Shown piece after piece: positions 56,532-64,000 of a stretch of 64,000 nucleotides of DNA (its first letter is position 1; each line of letters starts with the position of its first letter). Both the position numbers and the translations under genes were made by a program. Source of the stretch: Urechis unicinctus (lineage: Eukaryota; Annelida; Polychaeta; Xenopneusta; Urechidae); NCBI GenBank assembly GCA_034190875.2, contig CM067356.1, positions 59,865,708 through 59,929,707 of the forward strand, given 5' to 3'. The notes beneath the pieces are model-generated. The model did no database searches, was not told where the DNA came from, and worked only from the letters and a program-made list of their open reading frames with translations.

Positions 56532-56921
56532 GGAACGGAATCCATTGACATCGTCTGTAGCAAGGCAGCTGTGTTAGTGGCTGTCGGTGTGTACGGAGGA
56601 GAATCGGGGTGTCATAACGCTCGCTTGCGGCTCCTCGACTCCAAACTGTTTATCTTGAGTGACACCGAGGTGGTCCCTGTGCGCTCGGATGGAAATGAGA
56701 GTACGGTGTGTTTTGACCTGCCGAGCCCTGTAGAACTTGCCGCCGGCGCTCGCTACACCATCCAAGTGGCGATGTCTGGTCCCAGTACCTACATCGGGGT
56801 ACAGGGCGTCCCAGAAATCTACGCCGGAAACTTCACAGTTCACTTCCATACATCCTCTCAGTTTTCTCGTTTTACGACCAGAGACCAGGGTCAGATCCCC
56901 GAGCTCTACTTCATTGTGTAA
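56532..56921 (+). CDS. PHR domain exon of a BTB/PHR protein
   Basis: PHR domains form the C-terminal beta-sandwich of BTBD1/2/3/6 and PAM/highwire proteins. The frame reads [48 protein letters not shown] and a terminal [12 protein letters not shown] before the stop at 56919-56921. The C-terminal stop in the expected place supports a true last exon. The upstream part of the open frame is the TA repeat and is not coding; an acceptor AG directly before 56535 is not obvious. Confidence 0.8.
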   Translation, partial: GTESIDIVCSKAAVLVAVGVYGGESGCHNARLRLLDSKLFILSDTEVVPVRSDGNESTVCFDLPSPVELAAGARYTIQVAMSGPSTYIGVQGVPEIYAGNFTVHFHTSSQFSRFTTRDQGQIPELYFIV

Positions 56922-57214
56922 TATGTTCACATTGGATCAATGTTCATCATTATCACTGACTATTTCACTTACTGAATATCGGGTGTTTTTCATTGGTGTC
57001 ATGAGTAAACCCCGGGGCAGTCACCAGTGTCTTTAACGTTATGACATTCACACATCCCCGTACAATTCTTTACTAGTTTGTTTTCCAAATAATGAAGAGC
57101 TGAATCAGAAACGCGACCCACTGCATCAATAATGCTTCATCGTGTCAACAACCCAATTAGTATGCTAGCATATCTAATCAATTTAACACACTACAGACAC
57201 ACGAGACAGCATTA

Positions 57215-57815
57215 CACCTGCAGCACACGTAAGCCTCCTGTAAAACACATCTGCTCCCTGTTATACACATCAGCCTCCTGTTACACACGTCAGCCTCCTA
57301 TTATACTCGTCAGCCTCCTGTTACACACGTCAGCCTCCTATTATACTCGTCAGCCTCCTGTTACACACGTCAGCCTCCTATTATACTCGTCAGCCTCCTG
57401 TTACACACGTCAGCCTCCTGTTGTACACACGTCAGCCTCCTATTATACTCGTCAGCCTCCTGTTACACACGTCAGCCTCTTGTTACACACGTCAGCCTCC
57501 TGTTATACACATCTGCTTCCTGTTATACTCGTCAGCCTCCTGTTACACACGTCAGCCTTCTGTTACACACATCAGTCTCCTGTTACATACGTCAGCCACC
57601 TGTTACACACGTCAGCATCCTGTTACACACGTCAGCCACCTGTTACACACGTCAGCATCCTGTTACACGCGTCAGCCTCCTGTTGCACACATCAGCATAC
57701 TATTGTACATGTCAGCCTCTTGTTACACACGTCAGCCTCCTGTTGCACACGTCAGCAGCCTATTATACATGTCACCTTCCTGTTACATCAGCCTCCTGAT
57801 ACACACGTCTGCCTC
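57215..57815 (+). repeat. 20 bp minisatellite (CAGCCTCCTGTTACACACGT)
   Basis: About 28 units with internal higher-order pattern (alternating TTACACACGT and TTATACTCGT near 57280-57400). The frames through it give only repeat peptides. Confidence 0.97.
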
Positions 57816-57989
57816 ATTTGCTGACAAATTAACGTGACCATAGGATAAGGTGTCAACTCCGTTCGTGACTTTCCACCGCTTTGAGTCAAACGAGGAGACA
57901 GACACCTTGTTAACACGCTGGCCATATATCAGTGACCTTCACTGCGTAGCATGTTCATCCCATGGCGGAACGGTTTCTTTGTGAACAGG

Positions 57990-59400
57990 TACTACATGTA
58001 TTGGTTGTGGTGTAGGTACTTCTTTACCACAGCCTTCTTAATCTCGCCCACGTCAGACATCATTTTTACCCAAGACCTTCTTATTGTTGTCGGTGTGGAG
58101 TGTGGGATCAGGTGAGTAGTTGCTGGTGTCAACGTGGGCGAGGTCGGCCTGCATGTCTGCGTACACGTCAGCTGCGCGGATTTCGATAAGCAGCGAGTCC
58201 GTGTCTGTGTATAGCAGCTACCATATCTGGACCTCATTGTGTTGTACATCAGATGCTTTTGGCATTGTCAGGATGGTCCTGTATCTGTAAGGCAGCCGGC
58301 AGATCCACCCACTCAATCGCCCCGTGGGAAGGTGCTGGCTAATTGCCCACCCATGCAGGTTGTTAGCGTCAAGGTACTGAATATAGCTCGCCGGCTCATC
58401 CTTCTCGAAGGCCTCCACGTACAGGTTATTGACTTAAGCGTGGCAACGCGACACCATGCTTATCCCACCGCGCAGGCCCTTCTCAACAAACAGGGGTTTG
58501 TCATAGTCTGTGAGTAACTCTAGCTCCACGGCTGTGCTCTTAAGCAGGGCCTCGCATGACAGACTGGGGCTGGTGTAGTAGTTGGCTGGGTCCAGCACGT
58601 ACTGCTTCAGGCAGGTCTTGCGGAATATCTCAAACACATCCGCCAGGAGCAGCACGTCTGTGCGCAGGTACAGGTTATGGTAGTCGCCCATGTTTCTACA
58701 CCCGAACATGTCATGTTTATAGTCTGCGGCAGATATGCTTTGCTCAGACAGCTTGCTGTAGAACTCCTGGATCGGCGGTGTTGAACTTGACCCAGCCGTC
58801 CATCTCCCTTCCACATTAGCATGCGGAGCTTTGCCCAGTCCGGCTGATACTTAGCGGTCACTGCAAAGACTTCTGGGTTAATTGCAGAGACCAGCTTGTC
58901 AAGCGAGACTACAAGGAACTGTGCACTGTCAATGAAGCGCAACTGTCCGATCGATAGGGATATTTACTTCTCCATGTTGTTTGGGTTGCAGTTGATCTGC
59001 CTTTCCGCCTTGTCGATGGCCTGCATCAATAGGAGGCCGACATTGTTTCCTAGGTTATTCAAGACCACACACACGGCCGTTGTCTTTGAACTCCGCCGCA
59101 GCTTCAATTTGAAGGCATTATGGGCTGCGCCTACGTAATAACCCGTCTTATGGCAGTTATCGCGGAAGGAGTCGCTGTCCAGTTCATTTTTACACACATG
59201 ACAGTGGGTTGCCACCTTACGGGTTCTTCTATCCTCATGCGTCATGTGCATGGGAGCAGGCTTTGACAGACTTTGACTACTTTGATCTTGCGCTCTTTCT
59301 GCTCGCAAGAATTTCACCACAGCGTTTAGTCCTCTGTACACCACAACGGGTTCAGTCTGAATGTTATACTAAGAATTTCTCTGTGGGTGTTCATTACTTA
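57990..59400 (-). pseudogene. DNA polymerase B of a second virus-like element, exonuclease to palm
   Basis: On the minus strand, 59344-58964 has PVVVYRGLNAVVKFL, CHVCKNEL and GYYVGAAHNAFKLKL, then INCNPNNMEK. 58942-58840 continues SIGQLRFIDSAQFLV. 58814-58434 has DYKHDMFGC, GDYHNLYLRTDVLLLADVFE, YYTSPSLSCEALL and EKGLRGGISM. 58400-58340 has the motif A region LDANNLHGWAISQ. The next conserved part is YTDTDSLLIEI (about 58205), so roughly 250 residues of the palm between motif A and motif C are missing: an internal deletion near 58225. The type is that of DNA_pol_B_2 in adintovirus-like elements. Confidence 0.88.
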
Positions 59401-60500
59401 GCTGCGTTAATCGACGAAATGATCCCTGAGCCTGCAGAACAGCCTTTAAGCGATGCAGAGCCATCCAATAGACAGGAGGACAGGAGGCAAGGCAACTCGC
59501 CCCTGGTGTTTTGATGATCTGATGACACCTTAGGGGCGAGGGTCTGTATGGCAGAATCTGAGCGTTATAAGCAAATTTGCTCCTTCTCGCAATGCAGACA
59601 AGGGACAGTTTAAAAAACATAGATTTTCATATCCATAAATGTGTTACCATCAATCATGCCTAGAGTGCAACAACAGTCATACTCCTTAATCCACAGAATC
59701 GACAAAATCCAACACAATTTTAAAATTGTTGTCCAAAATGGCTACCGCGCGAATCGAAAACATGAGCAATATCATAGCGTATTAACGAGTATTAACTCCA
59801 TTATGTTGCATTGTGGGAGTCGGCCATGTTGAGTTTTTGAACAAAGTTTCATGATGTGCCGTATTTTAGTGCTCAAACAGAACAATTAGACGAAACTGTA
59901 GTAATAGAAACAGTCCTCGTGTCATTTTGTGATATATTCTTGCATTTTGTCACAATTTTTTTTTCTTGGAGGGCTTTGGTAAGATTTAAGCGAGTTCATC
60001 GGTCGTTTTGACTTCAGAAGCTCCGAAATCTCGCAGACGGCGCTTCGCCTCTACAGCTCGGATGTGAGAGATCGAAAGTAGTAAACAGTGCGGAGCTGTC
60101 AGAGGCGGAGTTTATTGCCTTTTTATATGCCACTCGGTAGTGGCAGATAGGAGCCACCTTTGAATGGCTGGTAGCGGGCATTGTCGATCCACAGAGATGC
60201 GACTGATGCACATTCCCAGCTGGAGCTCCTGGAGGCCCACTTCTCCCACCGCTATTCGATATTGGCCTTGCTCCTGTTCAGGATACCACATCATGCTTAT
60301 TGCTCAGTAAAGGCTCAACATGCTCAGTGATGCCATTGCTGGTGAACTTCACCTGCAGGGCAAAATGACAGTTGATCCCATTCAACTCCTTAAGCTCAGC
60401 GGTCAGTACTTCACGCATCTGTTTACGCAGGCCTCTTAAGAATATCAGAGTGTCCCTGCCGAGGCGGTACCCACAGGAATGCTCATCACCCACCCACGCT
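59401..60500 (-). pseudogene. N-terminal region of the same polymerase B (decayed)
   Basis: 60493-60278 reads LGRDTLIFLRGLRKQMREVL and NCHFALQVKFTSNG, which resembles the conserved leader of these polymerases. Between 60280 and 59400 the frame decays (60211-60014 and 59620-59369) with no firm match. It lies directly upstream of the exonuclease part on the same strand. Confidence 0.6.
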
Positions 60501-60660
60501 GATAGTTTTTAACAACCCACTTGGTCTTCGTGAACTTTACATGTGGTTTGCGTGGTGCGCAAACTAGCTTGAACTAGGAACTGGCTTACGTGGCAGGGGA
60601 ACTGGCTTGTATGGGGCAGAACTGGCTTGCGTGGCGCAGGCATTGCCACTGTGGACAAAA

Positions 60661-60715
60661 GTCAAGCAGTAAGTCAAGCAGTAAGTCAAGCAGTAAGTCA
60701 AGCAGTAAGTCAAGC
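60661..60715. repeat. 12 bp tandem repeat (AGTAAGTCAAGC)
   Basis: Four to five units; in the minus frame it gives a Leu-Leu-Leu-Asp repeat. Confidence 0.93.
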
Positions 60716-61309
60716 ATTATCATTATACAGGCGGCCATAAGTAAGGCGCTCTTCGAGAGCTTGTAGTGCAGCCTTGGAGCGTGGGTAGGGCAGTTTAACC
60801 CCATGAGCTGCAAGGTAATCCCCTTGGGGTTTTTGTGCGCGCGTATGTTGAGCCATTTCCATACTGATCCATTTGTCTTACTAGTGAAAAACACCAGCAG
60901 GGTACAGAGCGCTGTGTTGTAGATGTATCAGGTCAAGTGGAATGCTCTACCGGCAAAAACACCTGTCCTCAATTCTTGGTGACCCAGGGTGGTTGTACAG
61001 ATCATTGGGAGTTTTGAGTCAGCTCACGTCATTAGGTTGTGCAGTTATATGGTTGATCGGGATGACACCGTGGGGTTTTTCTGGTGGTACGCAAGCCTGT
61101 GGTTGATCTCGTCCAAAACGCAGTCAATACACAGGCCTAGTTTGTTTTTACCGCATTCTTGCAAACTCTACAAAGGATGTTAACGACTCTGTGTTTCATC
61201 TTATTTCTGTGTAAATTGCAAAACTCTTGCGTACAGGGCCTGTTACAGGGGTTTTTTTTCCCCAGCAATATCTAAGGGCATTTATTTGCCAATACCGCCA
61301 TTCTTGTGT

Positions 61310-61985
61310 ATATAGTCTAGATATTGCATATTGAGGTGTTTTTTACAGTCACCTCATTGTTTATATTCAGAGACAACAGCTTGCACCTGAAAAAACCACC
61401 CCCAGTCGATCGTTCCCCTGCATACTGATGTCCAAAGAAACGCCCAGCATGAATGCGGTTTAAGTGTTCCACAATAGCCTGGTCTTGATGGATATCCACA
61501 CGGCCATGTCTGATGGAGGCCCCATGTTTGGCCAGAAGCTGGTTTACTGCTCCCATGAACTCAAGCCCGGGTCGACCTCAAGTAGTTCAATGCATTGGTC
61601 CTCGCTTTTATATACTTTCAAGTACATCTGCAACCTCTGAAGCCTATTTTGTAGTCAATGGCTTAGCCACTTTGTAGCATGAGGCTTCATCCACTACTGT
61701 GAGGGTGTACTTGTAACAACGGTGTTTCACGCTGTCATGAGAAAGAAGCAAGAGACAGGCTTGGCGAACCACATTAGGCCCAGGCACATCAAATTTTGGC
61801 ATGGGAATGTGATCCAGGATGGACAGGTAGATCTGCCATATAGCTTGCATTGTAAGCCAACCCTGGGCAACTTCCTTCGATACTCTCGCGGCTGCTACAA
61901 ACTTATTCATAGCTGTAATGCCTTTCCGATAGCCCTTGGGACTATAATGGATCGTTTGCACGCAGCCAGTCGAGCAATCCATTGT
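61310..61985 (-). pseudogene. Retroviral-like integrase of the second virus-like element
   Basis: On the minus strand, 61982-61644 reads YSPKGYRKGITAMNKFVAAA, AQGWLTMQAIWQIYL, MPKFDVPGPN and the first catalytic region LTVVDEASCYK. After a stop and degraded stretch, 61565-61320 reads FMGAVNQLLAKHG, RHGRVDIHQDQAIVEHLNR (catalytic glutamate) and GHQYAGE. The order and motifs match integrases found with polymerase B and ATPase in adintovirus/Polinton-like elements of invertebrates. The second Asp region (PG-EFMGA) has a stop before it. It sits upstream of the polymerase on the same strand. Confidence 0.85.
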
Positions 61986-62408
61986 TATATATGCTAACGA
62001 GCATGAGTCTCTAAATGATACGTAAAAAAATCACCGTTGACCTGCGCCAATACGATTGGCCTACTTAATAAGCTTGAACGCGACCAGGCCAGATGCAGCC
62101 ATGCCCATGATATTGAATGTCACCTCATGTTCCTTATGGTCATCTGAAAGTAAGGGTCCAGGCTGCATGTTGCTCAGTGAGTTGTCACCAGGGTGTACTC
62201 ACGTACAGCGTAGTTGACTTCCTGGAAAGCGTGCTTGGCATGTCCCTAGCAGCGGATCTGCTCGTTGATGAAGTCTAACCGCTCAGACCAGAAAACCAGT
62301 ACCACCATGCTAGTCCAAGCAACTCAATGACACTAGCAACCCAGGGCGCCTATGTAGCTGTCGGCCAAAAATGATGAGGCCTTTCCACGACCGTGGGATG
62401 AGGCTTTT

Positions 62409-62841
62409 CTACTGCAGCAATTTCCTTGTCTCTAGCTGATGTAAACGTGGCCTTGGGCTCACATAGCTCTCACAGAAGCTTATTCTAATTGGCTTTTCGA
62501 GCTGCAGTGCTCTTTTGCCCTGCATCAACCAGTTTTTTGTGGGTTCAATAGTCACCCTCTCATGGTGGTGGTGATATAGCTTGCAAGTAGCAGTGCTTAG
62601 AGCGTGCCCAACAAACAGGTCGGGCACGAGGTCTGTAATTAGTTTTGGCTGGTATTCTAGTGGGATCGGGAGAAACATAGAAACAACACATGAGAATTGC
62701 TGGAAACTGACGGGCCTGACCCCCGCAGACATATCTTTGAAGAAGAAATGTCTGCTCTGGGTTTGTCAGCTGTAGCAGCAGCTGCAGGGCGCTGAAACTC
62801 GGCGTCCAGAGGAGTTGATCAATAATGCTATCATGATCCAT
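62409..62841 (-). other. Open but unrecognised minus frames between ATPase and integrase
   Basis: Two overlapping frames (62841-62560 and 62732-62409) are open for about 100 codons each. They sit in the virus-like block but show no motif I can name. Confidence 0.35.
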
Positions 62842-62929
62842 ATTGCGTGCGGTATCTAATATATACGTCTAAGTCTAATACATTGTCTCTTTATGATGAT
62901 TACTACCCAAATGACAATACCTAATCCTG

Positions 62930-63385
62930 CAACTGATGACACCAGCTGCTGTCGTGGACAAAATTATATGTGGCAGGTTGATCAATCTTCAGCAGCAGTG
63001 TTGCGTGCTTGGTTTCCGCTAGTAGCTGGTGTACTTAAGCACGTTCCTCCCACGTCGGGAAAACATTTTTCTCACGCAGGGCGCATTCAAAGGAGTCATG
63101 GTCCTTGGCGTGAAAGAGCATCACCCAGCAAGTCTGCGTGTCTTTCTGCTTGGTTAGGGCCTTTGTTGCCCTTAAACCTATTGTAGAAAGCCCTAAAATA
63201 GCTATGGAGCTGCTCCCCTGGATCAGACCACATCCATGGCCGCGACTGATAGACCTTGTTGAAACGGATGGTAGATCAGAAGATCACAATATGCTCAAAG
63301 GCTCTGAAGAAGGGCTCAGCTGGTCCTTCAAGTAGGTTGATCATGAAGACGGTTTTTCCGCATCCCACAGATAATAGGGGAGGAC
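62930..63385 (-). pseudogene. Packaging ATPase of the second virus-like element (A32-like, deleted)
   Basis: From 63375 on the minus strand VGCGKTVFMINLLEG is the P-loop; it continues with FEHIVIF, YQSRPWMWSDPGEQLHSYFRAFY. After a frameshift near 63190, ALTKQKD is followed directly by LFHAKDHDSFECALRE, whereas relatives have about 50 residues between; an internal deletion fits. Walker B is expected between FRAFY and ALTKQKD and is not clear. This ATPase would package DNA. With integrase and polymerase B downstream on the same strand it defines a second virus-like element. Confidence 0.78.
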
Positions 63386-64000
63386 CCTATAGATGATGAT
63401 ATGCTACCTGGGGAGGCGGGTGCCATCCCACCTGGGGAGGTCATTGATACGGATTAGACTATACCATGCTGGCCGGGTTGACAGAATATCAGAAACCAAT
63501 GTCTTAGTTAGGAGGTGTCCATACGTGGGCTACAGGACACACTGGAGCTCAGATAATCTAAAGAAAATAAACTGTGGGTTAAGTGGAAACTTCTGACATG
63601 GAAGGAAAATCTCTTCAACTTCCTCTCATCTAGTGCAATTGAGAAGTAGGGTGCATATCTTGCTCGGGCACTTAGAGTGATCACTGAATTATCCAACAAG
63701 GCAGCAGCAGCCCTCCAAGGGATAACCAAGCAGCAGCTAAAGCCACAGGGAATTTAGAACTACCAATGAGCGAAACGTCAAGGTGGCACGGAAAAAAACA
63801 AGCTTTATAGAAGGCGTTCATAACGCTATAGAAGACATATGTACACAAATGGTCTGCCACTCTGTGAGGTTATAAGACTTGACAAGGTTATGCAGACCCA
63901 GCGGGGAGAGCAGTCCATCAACCTAATGTGGCTTAGCCAATTAGACTAGCATATAGCCAGACAAGGATGTAAGCTGGAGAAGCTGCCAGATGAGGAAAAG
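63386..64000. other. No gene recognised at the window end
   Basis: Plus frames such as 63393-63596 and the downstream open stretch to 64000 have no known motif. The element may continue beyond the window. Confidence 0.4.

Noticed and set aside
57215..57815. CRISPR-like array
   Set aside because: Repeats are contiguous with no unique spacers, and the context is animal DNA.
57132..57837. Two long plus-strand frames of about 140-230 codons
   Set aside because: They run through the 20 bp minisatellite and have only repeat-derived peptides.

Overview
The window reads as intergenic DNA from an invertebrate animal genome, most likely a lophotrochozoan and plausibly a mollusc. The support is an innexin-type exon, a P2X7-type cytoplasmic domain, THAP and ZNF862/hAT-type reading frames, Ty3/gypsy elements with short LTRs, CR1/Jockey-group LINEs, Polinton/adintovirus-type virus remnants, AT-rich spacers and many micro- and minisatellites. 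No bacterial operons, rRNA or convincing tRNA genes are visible. Almost every recognisable frame is broken, so this is a graveyard of nested mobile elements with a few host-type exons. The species call is inference.

Layout. 1-4230: 3' part of a plus-strand Ty3/gypsy element. 4240-12660: plus-strand Polinton (Maverick) virion block: unknown small ORFs, packaging ATPase, a small condensation-type protein, a conserved protein whose N-terminus contains VDPR, integrase, two penton-type copies and a hexon fragment. The ATPase and the small-protein gene each carry an insertion. 12700-14400: remnant of a DDE_Tnp_4 transposase. 14837-22640: minus-strand Polinton DNA polymerase B, split by a 4.8 kb LTR element. 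22690-27440: repeated modules around a 2974 bp Kolobok-like transposon (TTAA duplication) holding a THAP gene (+) and a P2X7-type domain gene (-). 27508-28661: unrecognised proline-rich protein gene. 29171-30640: ZNF862/hAT-type remnant (-). 30992-35200: Ty3/gypsy element (-). 35625-36352: internally deleted Ty3/gypsy (+). 37049-40990: LINE (+) with a G-run/C-run insertion.

41000-45000: minisatellites, an innexin exon fragment, a fragment of a second type of polymerase B and a SEC14-like exon. 45010-50050: CR1-group LINE (-) with a 559 bp solo LTR. 50300-54100: minisatellites and TA/TG arrays. 55500-56925: BTB exon (-) and PHR exon (+) in opposite orientation. 57200-57810: 20 bp minisatellite. 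57990-63380: minus-strand remnant of a second virus-like element with ATPase, integrase and polymerase B.

How the parts fit. The Polinton genes form the usual set of a protein-primed, self-synthesising DNA element (polymerase, integrase, packaging ATPase, capsid proteins), now inactive. Several insertions are datable relative to their hosts because flanking codons lie next to the target duplications: an LTR-like block in the ATPase, an LTR element in polymerase B, a solo LTR in the LINE reverse transcriptase and a poly-G/poly-C element in the other LINE endonuclease. All family assignments come from recognising motifs by eye. No search was run.
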